A stretch of 21,483 bases of DNA, from contig JALHFX010000033.1 of NCBI GenBank assembly GCA_022837595.1, positions 1 through 21,483 of the forward strand. The letters run 5' to 3'. A program made the translations under genes and the position numbers. Under the pieces are notes generated by a model that did not search any database, was not told the DNA's origin, and was given only the letters and a program-made list of their open reading frames with translations. Position 1 is the first letter of the stretch, and every line of letters starts with the position of its first letter. Of this stretch, positions 15,001 to 21,483 are shown piece by piece. Source of the stretch: Propionibacterium sp. Lineage in GTDB: Bacteria > Actinomycetota > Actinomycetes > Propionibacteriales > Propionibacteriaceae.

Positions 15001-16662
15001 TCAGATCTCTTCCGGGCTGATCGCCTGGGGGATGTTCTTCAACTGATCCCATTTCTCGTCGGTGATCTGGTAGCCGGTCTTCGGCCCGAGGTAGTCATTC
15101 GGGTAGTTGACCGCGCTCATCACGTGGAAGTTGTCGTCCAGGATTGCCGAGGTGTGCAGGTAGTCACCCGACACGCGCTGCTTCAGCATGTTGTAAACCG
15201 AAGTGGCGACGTCGTCGAAGCCGGACCGATCAAGTGCGGTGACCAGGTCGACGCCGGTGATACCACGTTTCATCAGCTCGTCAGTGGCCTTGAGATCTTC
15301 GACCACATTGCGCTTGGGCATATCCTCCGAACCATGAGCGTAGGTCGCAGCCTCGACCTCTTCGTCGGTGATCTCGGGCAGGCCGAGTTCACGGAAGATT
15401 GCCTGGATGGCCTTCGCGGCGTGGTTGCGAACACGAACCACGTCCTCCTCGAGGACGGGGACCAGTCCGCCGTCGACCTTCAGGTCGCGCTGGATGATCA
15501 GCCAGTCGTCATAGTCTTCGGCATCCCAGTTCGAACCAGCGAACATGTTGTCGTAGTTCGGGGTTGACGAGTAACCAGAGCAGATGAAGTCGGTACCCGG
15601 CACGAGCTGCATCAAGGTGCGGGCGACACGCCGCAGATCCGAATGCGTGAACGACTGGTCGTTCGAGGATGCACACTCCAGGTCGAGGCTCATCGCAATG
15701 AGGTTCTCGGCGAGGATCGCACGGATGCCACCTGGCACGGCGGCAGGAACACCGACACACGACACTGAACCGTTTTGAATGCCTTGCGAACCGGCACCCT
15801 TGGCGACGTAGAGGCAACGGGCCTCCAGATAGAGCATCGATTTGCCTTCGGCAAAACCCATTTGGACCTCGGACCCGGTGCCGGAGGTGAACCGCATCTT
15901 GAGACCGCGAGAGGCATAGCAGGAAGCCAGGAACGACTTCGACCACGGTGTGTCGTCGCCGTCCATGAAGACCTGCTCGGTGCCGTAAACCGAAACCGTC
16001 TCGGCGTAGGCGGTGAATCCCCGCATGCCGAGCTCCAGTTCGGTGGCTTCCTCGACCGCGCACTGCGTGAGGATACCTGGGCGCCCGACCTGAGAGCCGA
16101 CCATAATCGCGATCGCGTTGAACGGCGCGTAGCGCACGATACCGACCGTGGTCTCTTCCTCCGCGAAACCGCGCAAGGAGCCCTCGGCGGCATCTGCGGC
16201 GAGCTGCACCGGATTGTCGCGCACGTTGGTGACGTGAGCCTGGTTTGCCGGGAAGAGGCGGGACCGCATCTTGGTGCAGGCCATCATCATCTCGAGGACT
16301 GTCATCTTATTGACGACCTCGGTGATCTTCGCCGGGGTCATGGCAGTGGTCAGTTTGACGACCTCTGCACGCGGCACCCGGAAATCGACCATCCGCTGAG
16401 CCAACTCGAGCGAGTCAATCGCATTGACTTGTTCGGCGTTGTCGAGTCGAATGCCGTAGTCGGCGATGAAGATGTCGAGCATGTCAAAGTCGGCGCGCTT
16501 CTTGCCGTCCATCTCGACGACGACGCCGTTCTCGATCTTGATCGAGGGCTTCGGATCGGCTGGCGCATCGACTGCGATCAAGCCGACCTCGGGCCATTCT
16601 GTGACATATCCGTCTTGGTTGACTGGGCGAGCGCCCAGCACTTCGAAACGCTTGCTTCTCAC
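15001..16662 (-). CDS. pduC: Coenzyme B12-dependent propanediol dehydratase large subunit PduC
   Basis: Catalytic alpha subunit, 553 residues (Salmonella 554). It abstracts hydrogen from 1,2-propanediol via the adenosyl radical and yields propionaldehyde. By direct count, the active-site residues known from the Klebsiella oxytoca structure fall at identical numbers: Q141, H143, E170, E221, Q296, D335 and S362. S301 and Q336, linked to diol substrate fit, are also present. This favours a working diol dehydratase rather than a decayed gene; activity on glycerol is possible, as in all such enzymes. The barrel core has NAIAIMVGSQVGRPGILTQC and MRFTSGTGSEVQMGFAEGKS. GTG 16662 follows a GGGGGA site by five bases. 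It is the third gene of the operon. Confidence 0.98.
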   Translation of the reverse strand: MRSKRFEVLGARPVNQDGYVTEWPEVGLIAVDAPADPKPSIKIENGVVVEMDGKKRADFDMLDIFIADYGIRLDNAEQVNAIDSLELAQRMVDFRVPRAEVVKLTTAMTPAKITEVVNKMTVLEMMMACTKMRSRLFPANQAHVTNVRDNPVQLAADAAEGSLRGFAEEETTVGIVRYAPFNAIAIMVGSQVGRPGILTQCAVEEATELELGMRGFTAYAETVSVYGTEQVFMDGDDTPWSKSFLASCYASRGLKMRFTSGTGSEVQMGFAEGKSMLYLEARCLYVAKGAGSQGIQNGSVSCVGVPAAVPGGIRAILAENLIAMSLDLECASSNDQSFTHSDLRRVARTLMQLVPGTDFICSGYSSTPNYDNMFAGSNWDAEDYDDWLIIQRDLKVDGGLVPVLEEDVVRVRNHAAKAIQAIFRELGLPEITDEEVEAATYAHGSEDMPKRNVVEDLKATDELMKRGITGVDLVTALDRSGFDDVATSVYNMLKQRVSGDYLHTSAILDDNFHVMSAVNYPNDYLGPKTGYQITDEKWDQLKNIPQAISPEEI

Positions 16663-16676
16663 TGAAATCCCCCGAA

Positions 16677-17507
16677 TCAGATGTAGGGCGTGGTCGTCGA
16701 CTCTGGGAAGTCACCCAGCGCGCCCAGCAGCTCGCGGCCTACCTCGCGAGCGGCGCGGATAGCCTGACGCACTGCACCGGAATCTCCGGCGAACGAGGCG
16801 ATGACCTCGTTGGAGAAGCTGGTGCCCTGAGCAGGGCTCGAATAGCCGATGATGTCGATCGTTGCGGCCTTGGCTGCGGTATCGGCGAGCACAACTCCGA
16901 TGGCGGCCGGGGCACCCACGGTGATGCCGAAAGCCTTGCCGATCGGTGCGTTGAAGGCCTTGTTCAAGGCGTAGCTCGCGCGGGCGGTGTACTGGAACTC
17001 CAAGTGGCCTGCATCGTTACCGTAGACATCGCCGAAGGTCCGATCCAGGTCGGACAAGGCGACCTCGACCGCACGACGAGCGTCCGAGACGTCCTCGGCG
17101 CCGAAGATGATCAGTGAACCATGACCGGCGCCGCCCTTGGTGTCGCGGGCCAACTCGATCTTCAGGATCTCGGTATTGGTCGCCTTCACGGCTTCGTCGG
17201 CCGCGAAGATCTGCGGGCCGGCGCCGGTGCGCGCGCCAATGATACCGATCGAGCGGAACTTCGGATCGATACCCATCAACGCATGAATCTGCGAGTCGAT
17301 ATTCGGGATGACCAGGCCGATAGTGTCACCCAGTGCTGTAGCGCCGACGAACTCGGTCACCGCAGGGATAGAGCCGGGCGTGCACGGCACCGAACCCGTG
17401 GCTGCGGCGGCCGCCGGTACAACGTCGGGGTTCTTCGGGGCCTGCTGAGCGTCCACACGCTGCAGAACGGCCGACATGATCTGATTGACTAGTTCCTCGT
17501 TAGCCAT
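16677..17507 (-). CDS. pduB: PduB-type tandem-BMC (trimeric) shell protein
   Basis: Two fused BMC domains in 276 residues, forming pseudohexameric trimers with a central pore for larger molecules. Family blocks include EFVGATALGDTIGLVIPNID, FRSIGIIGARTGAGPQIFAA, AVKATNTEILKIELARDTKG, DRTFGDVYGNDAGHLEFQYT and SSPAQGTSFSNEVIASFAGD. The N-terminal NEELVNQIMSAVLQRV is amphipathic, like the signal helices of the cargo enzymes; in Salmonella this region of PduB links shell to core. Salmonella makes a short form PduB' from an internal start at codon 38; here an in-frame GTG is at codon 40, but without a clear ribosome-binding site. It starts 14 bases after the pduA stop. Confidence 0.97.
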   Translation of the reverse strand: MANEELVNQIMSAVLQRVDAQQAPKNPDVVPAAAAATGSVPCTPGSIPAVTEFVGATALGDTIGLVIPNIDSQIHALMGIDPKFRSIGIIGARTGAGPQIFAADEAVKATNTEILKIELARDTKGGAGHGSLIIFGAEDVSDARRAVEVALSDLDRTFGDVYGNDAGHLEFQYTARASYALNKAFNAPIGKAFGITVGAPAAIGVVLADTAAKAATIDIIGYSSPAQGTSFSNEVIASFAGDSGAVRQAIRAAREVGRELLGALGDFPESTTTPYI

Positions 17508-17521
17508 TGGTGGTCACGACC

Positions 17522-17800
17522 TCACTTGTTGATGGACGGGAGGATGGACTCCACGTCGGTGTGCGGACGGGGAATAACGTGGACAGAGACCAGTTCGCCG
17601 ACTCTTTGAGCGGCGACAGCGCCTGCGTCGGTGGCGGCCTTGACAGCGCCGACATCGCCACGCACGAGAACAGTGACCAGGCCAGACCCAACCTGCTGCT
17701 TCCCGATAAGAACTACATTTGCCGATTTCACCATTGCGTCGGCGGCTTCAACAGCAGGGACAAAGCCCTTCGTCTCCACCATTCCGAGAGCTTCTTGCAT
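17522..17800 (-). CDS. pduA: PduA-type BMC-H hexameric shell protein
   Basis: First gene of the main operon: a 92-residue BMC-H protein forming major facet hexamers, whose pore is thought to pass propanediol. Blocks: ALGMVETKGFVPAVEAADAM, ANVVLIGKQQVGSGLVTVLV, VRGDVGAVKAATDAG and VIPRPHTDVESILP. Start chosen as ATG 17800 because GGAGGAG (17807-17813) lies six bases before it and the family begins with MQEALG or similar; the longer frame to 17857 adds residues foreign to BMC proteins. PduA differs from the PduJ copy mainly at surface positions. Confidence 0.96.
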   Translation of the reverse strand: MQEALGMVETKGFVPAVEAADAMVKSANVVLIGKQQVGSGLVTVLVRGDVGAVKAATDAGAVAAQRVGELVSVHVIPRPHTDVESILPSINK

Positions 17801-17918
17801 TTCGCACTCCTCCATTGGATGGGACCCAGCTACATTCACCACCTGGGCGCTCATCATTCAGGGTACTTTCGGAATAGCGGCAGAATCACAGCGTCAGATG
17901 ACCAGATTCGAGCACATT

Positions 17919-17947
17919 ATTGTCTAGATCAGAATTGAATAGTGCAA
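17919..17947 (-). promoter_or_regulatory. Candidate promoter of the pdu operon
   Basis: On the minus strand, TTGCAC (17942-17947) and GACAAT (17919-17924) are separated by 17 bases. The -35 is weak (three of six), the -10 fair (four of six), as expected for an activator-dependent promoter. Transcription would start near 17912, leaving an untranslated leader of about 111 bases before pduA. The -35 overlaps the proximal copy of the direct repeat at 17937-17968. The hexamers are short, so the exact position is uncertain. Confidence 0.45.
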
Positions 17948-17968
17948 CTCGAATAACCGAAATGTGCA
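17937..17968 (-). promoter_or_regulatory. Candidate PocR (AraC-type) operator: two direct half-sites 22 bp apart
   Basis: The minus strand reads TGCACATTTC (17959-17968) and TGCACTATTC (17937-17946), eight of ten bases identical, in the same orientation and 22 bp apart, about two helical turns. Tandem half-sites with this spacing, the nearer one touching the -35, are the usual arrangement for AraC-family activators such as PocR. Binding by the regulator at 20289-21384 is inferred from its position and the operon it should control. Confidence 0.5.
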
Positions 17969-17987
17969 CCTATTGATTCGGGATCTA

Positions 17988-19111
17988 GTAGCATGTCGCT
18001 GAAATAGATTTACGGTTGGTTGTTATGATGGGGTATGGCGAATGGGGCTGCTCCGGGTTTGGTTTTGGCTGCGGGTGATCGTGAGCGGTTGGAGCAGGTG
18101 ACGCGGTCGGCTACGGTCGCTTCTGCTGCTGCGAGACGGGCCAGGATCATACTTTTGGCTGCTGAGGGGCTCGCGAATCATCAGATCGCGAATATGGTGG
18201 GGGTGTCTCGGCCGACGGTGAATCTGTGGCGTGGCCGCTATCAGGTTGATGGCATGGCCGGCCTGGTTGACCAGGCCCGTCCGGGTCGGCCTTCCCGGGT
18301 GGATGAGTCCCGGGTGATCGCTGCGACGTTGAAACCGCCGCCGAAGTCGTTGGGGGTCACTCACTGGTCGAGCAGACTGTTGGCCCAGCGCGTTGGTCTG
18401 GATCATTCCACCGTGGCCAGGGTGTGGAAGAAGTACGGGGTCAAACCGTGGAAGGCCGAGACGTTCAAATTCTCGACCGATCCGCAGCTGGAGGCCAAAG
18501 TCGTGGACGTGGTCGGTTTGTATCTGAACCCGCCCGAGAATGCGGTCGTGTTATGTGTGGATGAGAAGTCACAGATCCAGGCTTTGGACCGGACACAGAA
18601 GACTCTTCCGATGCAGCCGGGCCACGCCGAGCAGCGCACTCATGATTATGTCAGGCACGGAACGACGACCTTGTTCGCAGCCTTGGAGGTTGCGACCGGG
18701 CAGGTGACCGGCCTGTGCAAACAGCGGCACCGACATCAAGAATTCCTGGCTTTCCTCAAACATGTGGCCCGCAGCTATCCTGATCGCGAGTTGCACCTGG
18801 TGATGGACAACTACGCCACGCACAAGCATGCCGATGTGAACGCCTGGCTGGCAGCGAACCCGCGGATCACGATCCATTTCACTCCCACATCCGGATCCTG
18901 GCTGAACATGGTCGAGGTCTGGTTCTCGATGATCGAGCGTCAAGCCATCAAACGAGCCACCTTCACCTCGGTCCACGATCTCATCGCTAAAATCCGCGCC
19001 TTCATCACCGGCTGGAACCAACGCAAACACCCATTCATATGGACCAAAACTCCACAAGAAATACTCACCAAAATCAACCGAAAACGTCAACACACTTCAG
19101 CGACACACTAC
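17988..19111 (+). mobile_element. IS630-family insertion sequence, apparently intact
   Basis: A complete transposase gene is bounded by terminal inverted repeats: GTAGCATGTCGCTGAA (17988-18003) and, read inward from the right end, GTAGTGTGTCGCTGAA (19111-19096), 14 of 16 identical. TA dinucleotides flank both ends (17986-17987 and 19112-19113), as expected from the TA target duplication of IS630/mariner elements. A shift of three bases inward to the next TA pair is also possible. Length is about 1.12 kb. The element lies between pduQ and the pdu promoter and is transcribed away from pduA. Confidence 0.88.
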
Positions 19112-19114
19112 TAG
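18035..19114 (+). CDS. IS630-family transposase
   Basis: DDE transposase of 359 residues. The N-terminal helix-turn-helix contains GLANHQIANMVGVSRPTVNL (residues 46-65). A second DNA-binding segment has WSSRLLAQRVGLDHSTVARV. Catalytic residues by count are D176 (VVLCVDEKSQIQALDRT), D258 (LHLVMDNYATHKH) and E294 (SGSWLNMVEVWFSMIE), 35 residues between the last two, which fits IS630. No frameshift is seen, so it could be active. The stop codon TAG (19112-19114) uses the flanking TA, so the last codon of the gene lies across the end of the element. ATG 18035 gives full length; there is no strong ribosome-binding site. Confidence 0.93.
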   Translation: MANGAAPGLVLAAGDRERLEQVTRSATVASAAARRARIILLAAEGLANHQIANMVGVSRPTVNLWRGRYQVDGMAGLVDQARPGRPSRVDESRVIAATLKPPPKSLGVTHWSSRLLAQRVGLDHSTVARVWKKYGVKPWKAETFKFSTDPQLEAKVVDVVGLYLNPPENAVVLCVDEKSQIQALDRTQKTLPMQPGHAEQRTHDYVRHGTTTLFAALEVATGQVTGLCKQRHRHQEFLAFLKHVARSYPDRELHLVMDNYATHKHADVNAWLAANPRITIHFTPTSGSWLNMVEVWFSMIERQAIKRATFTSVHDLIAKIRAFITGWNQRKHPFIWTKTPQEILTKINRKRQHTSATHY

Positions 19115-19146
19115 CTGGACATGCGAGATTCCGCGCATACCGACAT

Positions 19147-19177
19147 CGCCCAAGCTCTCCTGAGGTGATCTTGGGCG
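19147..19177 (-). terminator. Hairpin downstream of pduQ
   Basis: CGCCCAAG (19147-19154) and CTTGGGCG (19170-19177) form a perfect 8-bp stem with a 15-base loop, 25 bases past the pduQ stop on the minus strand. It could terminate pocR-pduQ transcription before the insertion sequence. No T run follows on either strand, so the terminator call is tentative. Confidence 0.4.
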
Positions 19178-19201
19178 GGTCGGGTTCAGAAGTGTCTGCG
19201 C

Positions 19202-20332
19202 TCAGACGATCGCGGTGAGGATAGCGGTCAACTCTCGGCTGGTGACCGGCACCGGGTTGCCGGCGGTGCAGTAGTCGCCAACTGCGGTCTCGGCGATCTC
19301 AGGAATTCTCGAGAGATACTCGGAACGGTCCACACCGGCCTGAGTGATGCTGGCAGGCATCTCGAGATTCTGCCGGATCTTCTTCACCCATTCGGACAGC
19401 GCCAGCACCAGGTTCCGCTGGTTACTCGCGGTGAGCCCCAGTGCGCTTGCCAAAGCGGCATAGCGTCGCGCGGTAGGGGTCAATTCGGCTGGCATGAAGC
19501 TCAGCTCACCGGCGTTGAAGGCAATGACATGAGGCAACAAGATGCCATTGAGTCGCCCATGCGCCACTCGGAAGATGCCGCCGATCGAGTGTGAAAGCCC
19601 GTGTACGATGCCCAGCGAGGAGTTGTCGAAAGCTATCCCTGCCATGGTGGCTGCGGTGTGCTGGTGTTCACGGGCCACCATATCGTCGCCATCGCAGAAG
19701 GAACGAACCAAGTACTGATTGGCTAGGCGTAATGACTTTTCCGCTAGCGCATCGGAGAAGTCATTGTGGTGTTTGCCCACGTATGCCTCGATCGCGTGGC
19801 TGATCGCGTCCATGCCGGAATCCGCGGTCAGCCGCGCCGGAGCGGTGCGGACTGCTTCGGGATCAAGGATGGCAACGTCGGCCACCATATCGGGTGATTC
19901 CAGTGGCAACTTGGTGTGGGTCTTCGTGTCGGTGACAACGGCGTAAGAGGAGACCTCAGATCCTGTCCCGCTCGTGGTCGGGAGGATGAAGAAGCTTGCC
20001 TCGGGGCGAACTGCTTGCTCAATCGCCATCTTGCGAACAGCCTTGGCCGTGTCGATGGCCGAACCGCCGCCGATAGCGAGAACCGCCTGCGGGTCGAAGG
20101 CATTGTATGCGCGCAGGCCTGCGACAACTGCATCGATATCCGGATCGGGCTGGACGTCGTCGAAGACTTCGATGGCTGCGTCGCCGAGCTGATCTCGGAC
20201 ACGGCTCATCAACGGAGCCTTGGAGATGAACCCGTCGGTGACTATGAAGACTCTGCGTCCAGATAGTCGAGACAGTTCTTCGAGAGCGTCAGGCCCGTAG
20301 CAGAGAGTGGTTCTGAGCTGAAAACGATGCAC
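19202..20332 (-). CDS. pduQ: PduQ iron-containing 1-propanol dehydrogenase
   Basis: Group III iron-dependent alcohol dehydrogenase, 376 residues from GTG 20332, normal for PduQ (about 370). It reduces propionaldehyde to 1-propanol and regenerates NAD+ for PduP within the compartment. Cofactor site AIGGGSAIDTAKAV, substrate/cofactor motif PTTSGTGSEVSSYAV, and metal ligands in DSGMDAISHAIEAYVG and GIVHGLSHSIGGIFRVAHG. Start: GGAGG (20341-20345) lies eight bases before GTG 20332, and the resulting MHRFQLRTTL fits the family's short N-terminus; ATG 20347 would overlap that site. It overlaps the 3' end of pocR by 44 bases, so the two were probably cotranscribed. In Salmonella pduQ is inside the main operon; here it sits with the regulator, now separated by an insertion sequence. 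Assignment as PduQ rather than another iron ADH rests on similarity and context. Confidence 0.9.
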   Translation of the reverse strand: MHRFQLRTTLCYGPDALEELSRLSGRRVFIVTDGFISKAPLMSRVRDQLGDAAIEVFDDVQPDPDIDAVVAGLRAYNAFDPQAVLAIGGGSAIDTAKAVRKMAIEQAVRPEASFFILPTTSGTGSEVSSYAVVTDTKTHTKLPLESPDMVADVAILDPEAVRTAPARLTADSGMDAISHAIEAYVGKHHNDFSDALAEKSLRLANQYLVRSFCDGDDMVAREHQHTAATMAGIAFDNSSLGIVHGLSHSIGGIFRVAHGRLNGILLPHVIAFNAGELSFMPAELTPTARRYAALASALGLTASNQRNLVLALSEWVKKIRQNLEMPASITQAGVDRSEYLSRIPEIAETAVGDYCTAGNPVPVTSRELTAILTAIV

Positions 20333-21384
20333 CGGACGAACCTCCATTGCGTGACGAAGACCGACGCCGGTATTCGCTCGGTGTCATCCCGGTGTAGCTC
20401 CGGAACACCCGTGAGAAGTAATTGACCTGGTTGAAGCCCAAGTCAGCGGCGATCTTCCGAACTGGCGTCTCGGTGAAAGCTAACATCAGCTGCGCCCGTG
20501 AGACCCTCCTACTGGCGATATACGACACGAATGTGCTTCCCGTGACAGATTTGAACAACTTCGAAAAGTGCCCGGGCGACCAGTGCAGCCGTTCTGACGC
20601 GTCAGTGACTGAATATGGCTGACTGGGATTCCGCGCGATCTCGTTGAGCAGGTCGCGTAGATCTGGTCGTCGCTGTGGACGCGAGCGCGTGATCTCGTCC
20701 AGCACGATGGTCAACAACCGCTCAAGATAGAGCTGGCATTGATAACGGTTGTTCGTGATCGTGCGGTTACGCTGCTGGGCGTTGACGAGTTCAGAAAGGT
20801 GCTTGACGACTCGTGGCGCGCAATCGGCTGCGACCGCGACCACGATCTGCTCCACCTCCGCAAGCTCGTCGCGCAGATCGCCGGAGCTAGCGAATACCTC
20901 GTCCAGCATGACGCCTGCTTGAATGAACGCGTCGTCCAAGCTTTCCGCGGTCAAGGCATCGCGTAATGCCAGATGATGCTCAGAAACCGGATCTGGGGCT
21001 GGCTCGTCGTCGGCCGTAACCGGCTGTGTGATCAGTCGGAATTGCGGTTCAGCGGGCGGTGCCTGTGTGGTCTCGGCTACCGGAAGACTTGCTCTGGTCG
21101 GCAGATTGATGATCGGCCGGTCACATCGTATATCGGCTGACTTGCTGACTCCGACCAGTAGCTCTGCGGCAGCCACGATGCGTCGCCGAGGGTAGACCGG
21201 GATCTGTTCGTAGAGCTCAACCAAGCGCGGATCATCCCGCCAAGAGCTTGGAGAGGTCAAATATGGTGGCTGCTCGCTGTCCTCGGACTGGCGCACCTGA
21301 CCGGCAGCCACCACGCCGACGTATTTGTCGCCGTCGACTATCGGCACACTGAAGTCGATCAAACCGGCATGACACCGGTAGACG
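20289..21384 (-). pseudogene. pocR: PocR-type AraC-family regulator, 5'-truncated
   Basis: PocR senses propanediol and activates the pdu operon. The C-terminal AraC DNA-binding domain looks intact, with PYSVTDASERLHWSPGHFSK, the second helix-turn-helix KIAADLGFNQVNYFSRVFRS and TGMTPSEYRR. Upstream is the PocR sensory domain, from VYRCHAGLIDFSVPIVDG onward through VGVVAAGQV. That block normally sits about 80 residues into the protein, after a Cys-containing segment. Here the homology ends at about 21383: upstream codons read HHRNHAHPTLKYEEP, unlike the family, with no ATG, GTG or TTG before an in-frame TGA at 21462-21464. The only start would be TTG 21362, inside the sensory domain and without a proper ribosome-binding site. 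So the gene has lost its start and roughly 80 residues. A short protein might still be made, lacking ligand control. Confidence 0.78.
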
Positions 21385-21483
21385 GGCTCTTCGTACTTGA
21401 GCGTGGGGTGAGCGTGGTTCCGATGGTGGGCGTGTCGGCGGGTTGAGAGGGGTCGAGACCCTCAAGAATCGGGGTTACCACAC
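21385..21483 (+). mobile_element. Possible end of an ISL3-type insertion sequence (partial)
   Basis: From the point where pocR homology stops, the plus strand begins GGCTCTTCGTACTTGAGCG and runs to the window edge without any pocR-like coding. ISL3-family elements of actinobacteria commonly have terminal repeats starting GGCTCTTC, so this looks like one end of such an element inserted in pocR. The transposase and the other end would lie outside the window, so neither the element nor its 8-bp target duplication can be confirmed here. Confidence 0.4.

Noticed and set aside
15775..16665. Long plus-strand open frame of 296 codons opposite pduC.
   Set aside because: Shadow of the pduC codon pattern; pduC has every active-site residue, so the opposite frame is not a gene.
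16677..17390. Short form PduB' from an internal start at codon 40 (GTG).
   Set aside because: The position matches Salmonella PduB', but no Shine-Dalgarno sequence precedes the GTG, so it was not listed as a separate feature.
17801..17918. Riboswitch or attenuator in the roughly 110-base leader of pduA.
   Set aside because: Only a 5-bp stem (CCCAG/CTGGG) was seen and no B12-box or terminator could be recognised.
1..21483. CRISPR arrays, tRNA or rRNA genes.
   Set aside because: No regularly spaced repeats, cloverleaf-like sequences or rRNA signatures were seen on either strand.

Overview
The window carries a near-complete 1,2-propanediol utilisation (pdu) bacterial microcompartment locus from a high-G+C Gram-positive bacterium. 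The protein sequences and B12-dependent propanediol metabolism suggest a member of the Propionibacteriaceae or a close actinobacterial relative; this is inference, because there is no rRNA or other phylogenetic marker here.

Layout. (1) 1-2302: genes not obviously tied to pdu: the tail of an unknown plus-strand gene, a CotH-family lipoprotein, and a convergent HAD-IIA phosphatase. (2) 2303-2900: a 600-base stretch with no recognisable gene. (3) 2901-5030, plus strand: an unrecognised polytopic membrane protein, a strong intrinsic terminator, then shell protein pduU and GTPase-like pduV. (4) 5031-5654: a convergent intergenic region with three hairpins, including an imperfect 26-bp and a perfect 19-bp inverted repeat, and possibly decayed coding sequence. 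(5) 17800 down to 5655, minus strand: one tightly packed operon in transcription order pduA-B-C-D-E-G-H-K-J-L-eutJ-'flavo-pduM'-N-O-P. (6) 17801-17987: its promoter region, with a candidate two-site AraC-type operator. (7) About 17988-19111: an intact IS630-family element. (8) 19202-21384, minus strand: pduQ and a pocR-type AraC regulator whose 5' end is missing. The break coincides with a sequence resembling an ISL3-type terminal repeat.

How it works together. PduA, PduJ, PduK, PduB, PduU and PduN build the shell. PduCDE with adenosylcobalamin dehydrates 1,2-propanediol to propionaldehyde. PduGH reactivates the dehydratase. PduO makes adenosylcobalamin. PduP oxidises the aldehyde to propionyl-CoA, PduQ reduces it to propanol and recycles NAD+, and PduL converts propionyl-CoA to propionyl phosphate. 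PduS, PduT, PduW and PduX are absent from the window, as is an aquaporin-type PduF. The gene called flavo-pduM joins an HFCD-type flavoprotein domain to a PduM-like tail behind a probable encapsulation helix. It is the most interesting candidate for a luminal redox function in a locus without PduS.

Most notable points: the flavoprotein-PduM architecture, the shared N-terminal helices on six proteins, the broken regulator, the IS630 insertion just upstream of the putative operator, the terminator in front of pduU, and the hairpin-rich convergent boundary.
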